64,000 bases of DNA from Epichloe hybrida (Eukaryota; Ascomycota; Sordariomycetes; Hypocreales; Clavicipitaceae), in assembly GCA_019022495.1 (NCBI GenBank), contig JAFEKR010000013.1, positions 1,240,001 through 1,304,000 on the forward strand, in the 5' to 3' direction. The translations under genes were made by a program, and so were the position numbers. This document shows positions 1 through 10,630 of the stretch, one piece after another. Each line of letters begins with the position of its first letter. Position 1 is the stretch's first letter. The notes beneath the pieces are model-generated. The model worked only from the letters and a program-made list of their open reading frames with translations. It ran no database searches and was not told where the DNA came from.

Positions 1-1089
1 ACCACTAATTAGTGTTAGATTCACAGGGTATTGAATTTAATGTAATATAGTCATGAGCCTGAAGAATAGTATTATCATTGATTATCTATTCTAGGCTACG
101 TTATTTATTATTATGATTAATTAAGTTATAGGAAAAGAGAGGTAAAAAGCTAGAAGTTATAATACATAAAGGGAAAAGGGGTTATGCGTTTATGTCCCTA
201 CATTTCCTAGCTAATTAACATGCTAGGTTATGGGCAGAGCTTTACATGTAGTGTAGTAAATGTAGTATTTTGACTTTCCTTGTAGTATGTAGTGTAGTGA
301 ATTATAGTGTAGTGTAGTATGTAGTGTAGTGTAGTAAATACTACACTACACTACAAATACTACATGTAGTATAAGGCTAAAAATAAAAGTGGGGTATATT
401 AATATCTTATAATATTCTTCATATTTTGCTTTATTAACTTAATATTAGCTTTCTTTTTTATTAGAATTTAGTTATTTAGTTATAAATCTTTAAAGTTTAT
501 ACTTATTTAAACTATTAAGCTTATAATAGGAGTAGGGTAGCTAAGTATAGTATTTTTAGTATTACTATATAACTCTATTTATTTCCTAAATTCTAAAGGT
601 TATTTTATCTTTCTAGCTTTTTAATTAGATTTAATATTCATTTTAATATACTTTTTTTACTTTAAATCTAAGATTTACCCTAAAGAAATTATTTACTATT
701 ATATATAAATAGGATAATAAATCTAATAATAATATATTTATAAAGATAAGCTATTTATAATAAATAAATATTTTTACTTTATATTATAGAAGGGTTTTTA
801 GCTATATATTTTCTTTTATTATAATTATAAATAATTATATTAAGTTTTTAGGTTTTTTAAGTTAAAAGAAATATAAAAACCCTTAAAAAAGCTTTAAAAA
901 AGTAGCTAGAATATTATTCTTATAATATTAAAAAGAAATATAATATATTTTCCTTTATTACTAAAATTAGAAAAAAAAGCTTTAAAAGTAAGCTAAAGAA
1001 TATATACTATTTTTAGCTTACTTACTTAGCTATATATTATACTAAAAAGTAGGTTTAAAAGTAAACCTTATTAACTATACCTTTTATTT

Positions 1090-1590
1090 ACTAATAGTTT
1101 CTATGCTTTTTCTATAATTTAGTCTAAAGAAAAAGATATATTAATAAAAGTGGGTCTAAAGTAAGTCCTTATAATTATACCTTTACTTACTAATAACCTT
1201 TATGCTTTTTCTATAATCTAGTCTTAGAAAAAGGAGGTATTCATAAAAGTGGGTATAAAGTGGGTCCTTATAATTATACCTCTACTTCCTAATAACTTTT
1301 ATGCTTTTTTCTATAATCTAGTCTTAGAAAAAGGAGGTATTAATAAAAGTGGGTCTAAAGTGGGTCCTCATAATTATACCTCTACTTCCTAATAACTTTT
1401 ATGCTTTTTTTTATAATCTAGTCTTAGAAAAAGGAGGTATTAATAAAAGTGGATCTAAAGTGGGTCCTTATAATCATACCTTTACTTCCTAATAACTTTT
1501 GTGCTTTTTTCTATAATCTAGTCTTAGAAAAAGAAGGAATAAATAAAAGTGGGTCTAAAGTGGGTCCTTATAGTTGCCTTTTACTTAGAG
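1090..1590. repeat. About 100-base tandem repeat inside hAT-like copy 1
   Basis: The marker GTCTTAG recurs at 1221, 1321, 1421 and 1521, a period of exactly 100, with a more diverged unit before these. Each unit holds an AAAAAGGAGGTATTAATAA-type segment, AGTGGGTCTAAAGTGGGTCC, and an ACTTCCTAATAACTTTTATG-type segment. The same array occurs in hAT-like copy 2 (about 45225-45770). No coding potential is seen. Confidence 0.8.
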
Positions 1591-1649
1591 TTTATACTTT
1601 TTTTTAATTAGTTATAGAATTATTTCTTAAAAAGAGATATTAAATTTAT

Positions 1650-1732
1650 TATTACTATTACTACTATTACTACTACTACTACTATTATTACTATTATTAC
1701 TATTATTACTATTATTACTATTATTATTATTT
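1650..1732. repeat. ATT/ACT trinucleotide-type microsatellite
   Basis: A run of TATTACTAT-like triplets (ATT and ACT alternating). It corresponds to the much longer AATAATAGT array at about 44970-45165 in the second hAT-like copy, so this locus has expanded or contracted between copies. Confidence 0.8.
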
Positions 1733-1868
1733 TAAAAAATATAAGAAAGAAAAGTATTTTATTTTATTAATATATTTAAAAAGCTTAAAATACTAAGTAA
1801 TTAAAAAGTATAGCTTTTTCTATAGTAATTTCCTTATACTTATTTATATTTATATTTTAGTTACTTAT

Positions 1869-2165
1869 TGTTGGAACAAGCATGATATCAACAAGGGTGC
1901 GCGCCTCTAATTGGGTGGGCGCGTTGCATCGCGGACCCACATGTCCGGCCCGACCGCGCCGCGATCAGGGTTAGCACATGTGGCCTCTTTGCTGATAACC
2001 CCGATTGAGGCCCCTTTTCCTGTGATAAATAGCACACCCTCTTTACTTCTATTTAATCCCTCTTTTGCTTGCTTTAGTAGACTAGAATATATAATAATTA
2101 TATGCACTTTAGTTTACCTTAAAAAACCTTACGCGTAGGTTAATAGTATCCTGTAAATACTAACA
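1869..2165 (+). repeat. copia A 5' LTR
   Basis: 297 bases, TG...CA termini, with a GC-rich front half (about 1895-2000). It pairs with 7951-8247, and most differences are C/T or G/A. Short open frames inside both LTRs (1911-2138, 8011-8220) are similar to each other only because the LTRs are, and are not taken as genes. The internal region begins CTAATTAGTGGTTATC, the likely primer-binding side. Confidence 0.9.
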
Positions 2166-5100
2166 CTAATTAGTGGTTATCTCTATAAATACCATAGATT
2201 AGTAAGGTTTATAGAAGAGGCATTAGTATTAAGGACTTGCCTTATAAAAGAGAAAGTGCTACTCTAAGATACTAAATATACTAAGGAAAAAGTATAATCT
2301 AGCTCTCCTTTTACCTTAAGTAACTATAACTAGCTCTATACTAAATCTAAGCTTATTAACTTAATTAAGGCCTAGTTAGTAACTAACCTAACCTATCTTT
2401 ATTTATTTAATTAGCGTGTCTATTACGTGAATAAACCCTTAGAAGCGTGTTTATTAAATGATTAAGGCCTGGTTAGTAACTAACCTAACCTATCCTTAAT
2501 TATTTAATTAAACCTACTAAGGGGTAAAGATAATAGCTTTACTTATAATCCTTTGAACCTTTATAATATCTCTATTTCCTATACCTCTTAATTTACTACT
2601 AACATTATAGTAGAACACTAAGATTAACTAGAAGGATCTGGAACCTAAGACATTCCTTCTGATTATAAACACACCTCCCCTACTAAAGATATTAGAAGAG
2701 GAGTTAACCTATAAGTTATATCTTACCTCCTTAACTACATCTCCCTTAATTTACACTAGTACATTATATAATAAGCACTAGAGAATAAGGAATTATTTAA
2801 TCTTAAAGTAAACATTACCCCTGAAGAACTTATGGCCTAGATTCTTATTAAGAAAGTAACCTATAAATATAAGAACCTATACCTATAAACCCTATTTACT
2901 ATCTTTAGTAATAACTTTAGAGGATAGAAATAAGAAACATTCTAAGTAGTAAATCCTAAAGCTATAAAAAGTCTTTAAGACTTTCTCTTCTTTAGTAGCG
3001 TTTATATAGACCTATAGAGTTACTATAAGATAGTAGTCTTGCTTAAAGATGTTATTAACTGTAATGGATTCTATAACTAGAAAGAAGAAGAAATATAGGA
3101 AGTTGCTAGGAAGTATTCCCCCTTTAAGAGGTAAATAGTAGAGAAGGACTTCTATAAAGACCTCCTTCCTATTAGTATTCCTTCTTTTAGAGATTAACTA
3201 AAGCAACTAATTACTTTATGTTATCCCTAATCCCCTTAACTACTATAATTACTCCTATTCTATTCCTAGATTCTATGATACTAATCCCTAAGTATACTAA
3301 GTGTAAGGCAAAGGCGTAATAGCAGAGGTAATCCCCCTATTATAAGCCCTTAACTATAACCCTAGACCCCCCTTATTTCCCCTCCTATAATAAGGCACTA
3401 TAATCCCCCTCTATAATCTAGGACTATAGCATCTCTTCTATAAGATTTAATTATCCCTATTCCCCCTTAGGAGATAGGCTAACCCTTGTTAAAGTAATTA
3501 CTTAATCTTAATAAATTCTATAGTAATAAGAGTATTAAGTATAGCGCTAGGGAGTATAATATTCTTAATATTAAGCTCTTAACCTATTAAAGGAAGTGTA
3601 AGATACTAGGAATTATATAAGAATAGTTAGGCTATGGTTTTGAGTTTATACTAAAAGGAAGACCTCTATAGTACTTCTTAGAGAACCTTTTAGGCTAAGG
3701 AGACCCCTAAGATCTCCTAACTCTTATCTATAGGATTAGGTAGAAGTTTAAGATGGATAATACGTATTAAAAGAACTATCTATTATAGGGAAGATTATAA
3801 CTGCTTATGATTATCTAAGAGAACCCTAGTAAATTAAAGATTAAGTGCTTTAAAGACCTTATAATAAAGCTTTTGAATCTCCAAAGGGCAAATCCTTATA
3901 GATCCTAGTTGGAATTAGACCTCCGTAGTTAGATTCTAAATACCTGTAAAGAAATCCTAGAATGTAAGGCCTGTATTATTAATCCTCCTGTTAACCTCTA
4001 ATGCTTTTGCAAATAGATAAGGATGTTAATTAGTGAATCTAAAGCTTTAATTAATTAGTAGTAGTTCCCTATGGAAGCTAGCACTAAGGAACACTTTTAG
4101 ACTAACTATAAGTATAATAGAAAAGGTAAGGAAGCCTAGTATAGTTAATCTTTATTAAAGAGCAAGCCTTAACGCTTAAAAAAGTGTTATATGTGTGGTA
4201 AAGAAGGTTATTAGTTAACTAAACACTTAGATAAGGACTAGAAGAAGGCATTCTAATAATTTAAGAATTACTCTCGCACGGACTTAACAGCTTCTTTATA
4301 TAATATATTCCTAATATAGTATAAAGGTAATAATAATCCTGAATTAGCTAAGGATAATAATATTAACTAATACCTAATAGAACTTGGTTTTAGCAAAGAA
4401 GATAGTAATAGCTAAGTGCCTATAAGCTTCTTTACATATAGGACCACTTATAACAGCTATGTAATTACTGAGATTCTTGCTAGTAGAGTAATAACTTATG
4501 CTTTAGTTAAGAAGGATTTATTTAATCTTTAGGAACTAGATAAGGCACTAAGCGTATTTACACTTAAAGGATAATATTTATCTAGAACCTTTAAAGGCAT
4601 TATAGCTAACATAGGTGCTATGGGATGTTTATTAGCAGGCTACCCTTAATTCTTAGCTTTATAAAGTGTAATACTAACTATTACGCTTAATAAGTTAGAT
4701 GCTAGGAAGATAAAGATTAAATTTGGCCCTAGAGAGCTAATTAAGGCACTTAGATTAATTAAAGTGCTAACTCTGTTTGGAATTATTCTCTTTTAGGTAA
4801 TCCTTATGAACACTCCCTTTCTCTTATGCCTTAATAATATAACCTACCTAAAGATTAATTTTCACATATTAGAGAACGTTCTATAGTAAGGGAATATTAA
4901 GGTTCCTATTATGCGCAAATAGGGGCACGCGTGGATGCTTCTTAATAAAGAAGAAAGTGTTACTTAGAGTTATCTCACAGAGATTAAGCTCCGCTAGTTA
5001 CATTAACGCTTTAGATACCCTTTAGTTTAATGTCTTTATGATTTACTATATAAATCAGGGTATAAGGTTAAGTTTAAAGCTATTAAGAAACTAACCAAGG

Positions 5101-7950
5101 TTTACTAGCAGTGCTAATTACACGCGAATAGCCTACATTAGTTTAAATTCACTCTTTAGGATAAATATGCTTATAATTACGAAATCATTGTGAACATTAT
5201 GTATCTTAATGGTAATTGCCCTATTCTACAAGTTATTAATATAGCTATATCCTTTAATGTAGCTAGATTTATTAAAGATATCTCTATAAAGACTACGTAG
5301 GAAGCACTCTGTCTTTGCTAGATTAATATCTATCTAGGCCCCCTGGATTTAATTGTTATAGATGCTAGAATAACCTTTAGAGGTAAGGAATTTAAGTAGC
5401 TTGCGTTATTAATAGTAATTAAAATTAAAGATGTCCCTATTAAGGCTCACTATAGTATTAGTAAGGTTAAGTAATATTATAGGCTGCTCTGAAGAGCCTA
5501 TGATATTATCCGATAGGAATGCCTAATAACACTAGAGCCTATAGCATTGTAAATAGTAGTTAAAGCTATGAATAACACTATAGGATTAAATAGTCTTATG
5601 CTAATAGTCCTTATTTTTGGCGTATATTCTTATATAGTTAAGAAATCACCTCTATCACCGGATATTACGTAGCAAGCCCTTATGATCTAACTAGTAATAA
5701 AGGAAGTTAAGCGTATTTATGCCTAGCGGAAGGTTAGTAATACCCTTGCTACGAGGAATAGTCCTAACACCTCTATAACTGTTAACCTCCTGCTAGGATT
5801 GCTTATGCGCGTGTAGCGTGAAGGCGAAGGATAGGTAGGCCCCTATAAGCTATTAGCTATAGAGAGTAAGACCTATACTCTTAAGCTCCCTTAAGGCCCT
5901 AAGGCCTTTAGATTAATATCTATTAGGCCTTTTTACAAAGATCCTAATAAAGAGAGACCTCCTAAGGGCGTAGATAACTAAGATACCTCCCTATAGCCTA
6001 TGGCTACCCCTCCTGCTAATCCCCTAAGGTAAGGACCTAGAAGACCTTAGAAAAACCCCCCTATTATTATGTCTAATATTAATTACGTAGATTAAATGAA
6101 AGACAAGACTAATGTCTTTCTATTAGCTAAGGAAAGCTCTGACCTTAAGCTTGTAATCTGATTATGTGAGGAAGGAATTATTAAGACCCCTAGCAAACCC
6201 TTTAAGCTATTTACTAAAGCTAAGATTGATTTTCTAATTAAATAAGGCGTGTTTAAATTCATTAAGTATGATAAAAGAGAGTATAGTGGAGTTTGAATTT
6301 TTAATTCCTATATTATTAATAAGGTAAAGGGCAAGATAACGGATCCGTATAAGAAGTTAAGGCTTGTAATCTAAGGTTATAGTAATAAGAAGAAGCTAGC
6401 GATTCTTATATAGGCCCTAATAATCTAGCGAGCTAGCTAGCGATTAATCCTCGTGATAGCACTTGTGTTATTATTACTAGGCCTTATCCTCTAGCTTTAT
6501 GATATTACACAGGCCTATGTGTAAGCATAAACGCTTCTTAGTTATATAATCCTAGCCTAAATCCCTATCTAAATCCGTTACCTGTACCCTATAGGTATAA
6601 TAATGCAAGTAATTAAGCCTCTATACGGTATTGCAGAAGCCAGCACCCACTAGTGGGTAACGTATTATCGTCACTATAGAGAAATGCTCTAGATAATAAC
6701 CTTTACGTTCGACCTGTGCCTGCTTGTGATAATAAAGGAGAACCTAACCTTCGCGTGTATAGGGATGTAGACTAATAATATAATTAGACTATCTAACCGC
6801 GAGTTCTCTTAATAAGAGGAAGATTAATTAAAAGCTACTTCTTTTACTACTAAACTAAAGCAAATCCTTTCTATAGGGAACCCACTAACCTTTAATAGTA
6901 GTATTATTACTCTTAAAAATAATATGATTACACTAAGGCAAAAGGGCTAGAGTAGAAAGCTTTAGTTAATCCCGCTAAATAATTTAAAACAGGTATATAT
7001 AGAATAATAAGCTTAAGGCGCGTATATTACCTTAATCTGCTAACCTAAAGCCTACTTTAACCTCTCTATTACTATATAATACTAAGAGCTATTACCTTAA
7101 GATATAAAGAGCCTAAACTAATGGATTTAATAGCAAATTAATAATCTAAGCTAAGGATTAAGGTTTATACTATTTAATCTTAAGAAGGTAAAGCTTTTTG
7201 TATTTATAAATGGATTATTTGCTAATAACTAGGACCTTACTTCCTAGCTAGGTTACGTGCTTATCCTAGCTAGTAAAGTCTAAGAGGAAAGCACCTTTAT
7301 AATCTAAGGTAATATTATACACTATAGCTCTACTAAGAGCAAGAGAGTTATAAGAAGTGTGCTTGCCTCTAAGATCTATGGCATAGTTACTAGTACTAAT
7401 ATAGCTTACGTGGTCTTGATAACGCTTAGGTTAATTACTTATTAATTAAACCTCCCTATGATTCCTATTATTATCTATACTGATTTATACTCTTTATATA
7501 AATACCTTATTAAGCTTAGTACCACAAAGGAGAAGCATCTTATAATTAACATCATAGCCCTTTGTTAATTATATAAGCGACAAGAGATCTACGAGATTAG
7601 ATAGATTAATGGGAATAATAACCTTACTAATGTATTTACAAAGGCATTGCTAAACAAGGTATTTAAGAGGTTTATCATAAGCAACAAGGCGACTATTAGG
7701 ATAGAAGGGTGGGTTACGTGATTGTAACGTTTGTGTTAATCTGATAAGATTAAAGGTGTTAAGAATTAGGCCCACTTATCCTTACATAGGCTTATAGATT
7801 AGATTTTATTATTTATTATACCCCTTCCCCTTGCCCTTTTCTTCTAATATTATTTGTAATTATTTAATCTTATTCATTCCTTAATTCCTATTTACTTCTC
7901 TTATTGATATTATATGTTAATAATTATATTAAAAGAGAGAGAGTTTCTAG
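2166..7950 (+). pseudogene. copia A gag-pol polyprotein, decayed
   Basis: No long frame survives, but translation through stops gives recognisable Copia pieces. At 4184-4228 there is a gag zinc knuckle reading CYMCGKEGY then a stop (probably an original W) then LTKH. The stretch about 7460-7660 reads like the RNase H and C-terminal part, including IYTDLYSLYKYL and NVFTKALLNK (usually xADxxTKAL in the family). Stops sit where CAG, CAA or TGG is expected, consistent with RIP. Gag-before-pol order and the RNase H at the 3' end fit Copia. Non-functional. Confidence 0.7.
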
Positions 7951-8247
7951 TGTTAAAACAAGCATAATATTAACAAGGGTACGTGCCTCTGATTAGGTAG
8001 GCGCGTTGCATTGCGGACCCATATGTCTAGCCTGACCGCGCCGCGATCGGGGTTAGCATATGTGGCCTCTTCGCTAATAACCCTAATTAAGGCCTCTTTT
8101 CCTGTAATAAATAGCGCACTCTCTTTGCTTCTATTTAATCCCTCTTTTGCTTACTTTAGTAGACTAGAATATATGATAATTACGTGCACTTTAGTCCACC
8201 CCGAAAAACCCTACGCGTAGGTCAATGGTATCCTGTAGATACTAACA
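7951..8247 (+). repeat. copia A 3' LTR
   Basis: 297 bases, the partner of 1869-2165. It is preceded by the purine-rich AAAAGAGAGAGAGTTTCTAG, a likely polypurine tract. It is followed by the CTTAT target duplication. Confidence 0.9.
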
Positions 8248-8324
8248 CTTATTTACTATTTAATTTTAATTAAACTTTAACACTAATAATATTATAAGTT
8301 AATATAATTTATTATAGCTTATAG

Positions 8325-8398
8325 TAGCTTATAAACTATAAGCTATTATAAGCTATTATAAGCTATTATAAGCTATTATAAGCTATTATAAGTATTAT
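8325..8398. repeat. 10-base tandem repeat (CTATTATAAG)n
   Basis: About six copies of a CTATTATAAG-type unit in the right part of hAT-like copy 1. The same unit, reverse-complemented, forms a far longer array in copy 2 (about 44578-44770). Confidence 0.8.
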
Positions 8399-8607
8399 AT
8401 ACTAAAAATTACAAATACTACAAATACTACAAAATACTACATGTAGTGTAGTGTAGTAAAAAAATTCCCTTGTAGTGTAGTGTGTAGTGTAGTGTAGTGT
8501 AGTGCAAAGCTCTGGTTATGGGTCATGTGTGGGGTCCGCGCGCGGCCCGAGCTTCTGCTAGGTAATTGCGGCTGCGACGCACGATTGATATCACCTTTGT
8601 TCCAACA

Positions 8608-8962
8608 AATTCCCTTAGTCTATTATTATAGACTAAGGCTTAGACTAGTTAGGATAATTTTAGATAATATTATATTCCCTAGTAAGGATTGTTGAAATCA
8701 AAAGAGTGGACCGATCCGACTGAACCTAGGATTACAAAGCCTTATATATTTTTAACAATATATTTTAACACTCCCCCTGGAATTGTATATCCAGGTGCCC
8801 TATTGGAGGTTAGGCTTATACTAGTAATTGAATTTCTTTAGTTGTTTTTTCAGTAGGGTTTGAACCTATAACCTTGCCTCGCAGAGCAGTGCTCCACTGT
8901 GGTAGGCGGGCTAATACGCTACAGTGAGCCACAACCACTACGCCACCAGGCTCATAACCTAT
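8608..8962 (-). repeat. Retroelement debris with a tRNA-derived (SINE-like) segment
   Basis: The minus strand of about 8845-8957 carries a good internal RNA polymerase III box A (TGGCGTAGTGG) and, about 75 bases later, box B (GGTTCAAACC). The arms do not fold into a complete tRNA: no 7-base acceptor pairing is visible and the A-B spacing is long. A tRNA-derived SINE head or dead tRNA is therefore likelier than a working tRNA. The neighbouring 8690-8815 starts TGTTGAAATC and contains AACACTCCCCCTGG, resembling LTR-element edge sequence, but no partner is seen. The minus-strand open frame 8816-9031 is an incidental translation of this tRNA-like stretch. Confidence 0.4.
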
Positions 8963-9783
8963 TGAAATGTAGGGAGCTAGTTGCCAGCTAGTAACAGCTG
9001 TACGGGTGCAAGCTCTACGGTTAGGGACCAATAGGGCTGCAACGTTAAATTAATTAACGCAACGTAACGGAAGGTTATGGCAGTTATTAACTAATAGAAT
9101 TTAATTTAAATTACTTTTATGATATCTTATAAAGCAATAGAATTGATTTTAAATACGTTATACGGGTAATGCGGCTGTTGTTAGTTAAGAGGACTAGCTA
9201 TCTAGCTAGTTAAAAAGATTTTCTTTCTCTCATAGACCTACTAACCGTATTAGTGGATTTGGGCTGCTAACGGGGTCTTACAGGCCACTTTTGATTTTTC
9301 GCAAAATTTATTTATATGTAAAAACCAAAAAATCAACTTACTACTATACTAGCTAGCAACCCGTATGCACTAACTTTTAGTCTAAAAAATAACCTTGCAT
9401 AAAGAGAAAGCCTTATCTTTAAGCTTTAATTTGCTATATGTAAAACTTTTGTATAACCTCTAGATAAAGAGAAAATCGTTGTTAAAGATAGCTATAGGGT
9501 AAGTTATATGTAGGGTAACCTGCTTACGTCACCCTAGCTTACGTCACCCTAGCTTACCTAATTACTAGTAGCGTAGTTATGGCCACACTTGTAGCCACAA
9601 CGCAATTGACTAATTAGTCATCCACACGGTCGGTCGCAGCTGTTGACAGCTGCGACGCAGCCATTGACAGCTGCCCTCGCGACCGTTGACAGCTGCAGTG
9701 CAGCTATCAGACTTGCAAAGCAAGCTAGTAATAAGAAGGTTCTTTAACTAGAAAAGGGCTAAAAATAGGTCTTATTTTTAACA
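8963..9783 (-). repeat. copia B LTR, reverse orientation (solo or orphan)
   Basis: About 821 bases. Read on the minus strand it starts TGTTAAAAATAAGAC (from 9783) and ends CCCTACATTTCA (8963). It is an inverted near-copy of the LTR at 17066-17855 and matches the split LTR 55353-62779. No polypurine tract adjoins its start, so it is not the 3' LTR of an adjacent body. No matching 5-base duplication was found at its ends (CCTAT against AGGAT), so it may be a rearranged remnant. Confidence 0.7.
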
Positions 9784-10630
9784 AGGATAAATTAATTACT
9801 CTTTATATCACACTATCCTTAGACTAATAGTAGTATAGAATAGGCAAACTAGGAGGTATAGGTAATTCTACGCGTCACTATTTCCTTCTTATAGTATAAC
9901 TAGCTAAAATACCTTACTGCTTATTAACTAGTAATTAATAATAGGACCTTATTAGCTACTAAAGTAAGCTTAAATAAATTACTCTATAAATATAATCTTA
10001 AACTAATTCAAACCTAACTAGATATACCTATATTTATAACTACACTAAAGGGGAGAGCTATTTATTTCCTTAGCTATCTCTAAGAGGGTACTTATTTAGC
10101 TTAGGCTATAATAGCTTATATATAGTAATAGTAATAAGATATAATATTAGTATTAAAATACCTAGTAAAATGTTTTTAGGTTAGGGATAAGGTATAGCTA
10201 TTACTTAGGAATATAAAGATAAACCACCTCTTAAGGAAACTTAACTAGGTAGCTATAAAGTATATAGTTATAGAAGTACTATCCCCTCTTATAGTCTAAC
10301 TTAATATACTAAGGGGTATCTATCTAGTTTTTTACATAAACCTTATTAAATATATAGTAGAAGACTTGCTCCTAAGCTAATAGCTATAAGACTTACGCCT
10401 AGGTCCTAAATAGGTCCTAGTAAAGGGTAATAATAAGCTTATAGAGAAATATTAGGTTAAGTGAATTCTAGTAGCTTAAAATATATAAGGGCAAGGAAAA
10501 TAATAGAATATCTTAGTTAAGTAAGTAGGATACTCCTAACTAATATAGGAGCTACTAGAAAGTATAGAGAAGATATAAGCACTTAATAAATTTAAGGTAA
10601 AATAAGGTAATATATAAACTAATAATAAAC
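9784..10630 (+). pseudogene. Gypsy/chromovirus pol C-terminus (integrase tail plus chromodomain), decayed
   Basis: Read through stops, about 10160-10350 gives KFRVGDKVWLLLRNIKINRP, the basic integrase tail typical of Tf1/Gypsy-type chromoviruses. It continues with a hydrophobic 'RLNILRGIYLVFYINLIK' segment (family usually RLxxPxxxHPVFHVxxL). A decayed chromodomain follows at about 10495-10600. The upstream domains are missing, so this is a 5'-truncated fragment. Codons are AT-shifted and interrupted in the RIP manner. Confidence 0.55.

Larger units (their letters stand above)
1869..8247 (+). mobile_element. Complete Ty1/Copia retrotransposon (copia A), RIP-decayed
   Basis: Two 297-base LTRs (1869-2165 and 7951-8247) both start TGTTRRAACA and end TACTAACA. 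The whole is flanked by the perfect 5-base duplication CTTAT (1864-1868 and 8248-8252). The internal region carries decayed gag and pol in the plus direction. Total length is 6379 bases, normal for Copia. It is inserted in the hAT-like element, so it is younger than that insertion. The LTRs keep GC-rich tracts while the body is heavily AT-shifted. Confidence 0.9.
235..8514. mobile_element. Non-autonomous hAT-like DNA transposon, copy 1 (split by copia A)
   Basis: The ends are near-perfect inverted repeats: CAGAGCTTTACA at 235 and the complement of CAGAGCTTTGCA at 8514. Both ends are flanked by the same 8 bases, GTTATGGG (227-234 and 8515-8522). An 8-base duplication and CAGAG-type termini are hallmarks of hAT transposons. 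Just inside each end are arrays of GTAGTGTAGT-type motifs, and the interior is AT-rich with several tandem repeats. No transposase frame is visible, so it would depend on a partner in trans. Without the copia A insertion the element is about 1.9 kb. A second copy lies at 44401-46576 in the opposite orientation. Confidence 0.75.
13..8607 (-). mobile_element. Copia-like LTR (5' LTR, reverse), interrupted by nested insertions
   Basis: Read on the minus strand, an LTR of about 307 bases runs from 8607 to 8515 and resumes from 234 to 13 once the inserted hAT-like element and its 8-base duplication are removed. It begins TGTTGGAACA and ends CTAACA. The next bases outward (12 to 1) read CTAATTAGTGGT, identical to the bases directly after the 5' LTR of copia A (2166-2177). 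This is therefore probably a 5' LTR with its primer-binding side, and the element body lies to the left of the window. The 8523-8607 part is strikingly GC-rich compared with its surroundings. It is related to, but not the same subfamily as, copia A: the ends agree, the middle differs. Confidence 0.6.

Noticed and set aside
235..360. TGTAGTGTAGT arrays as telomeric repeats
   Set aside because: They occur as paired arrays inside element termini in both orientations, with target duplications, and do not match the fungal TTAGGG telomere unit.
1911..2138. Similar open frames at 1911-2138 and 8011-8220 on the plus strand
   Set aside because: They lie wholly inside the two LTRs of copia A; their similarity comes from LTR identity, not protein conservation.
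8816..9031. Minus-strand open frame of 71 codons
   Set aside because: It translates the tRNA-like segment and part of an LTR; the sequence is repetitive in origin and not protein-like.
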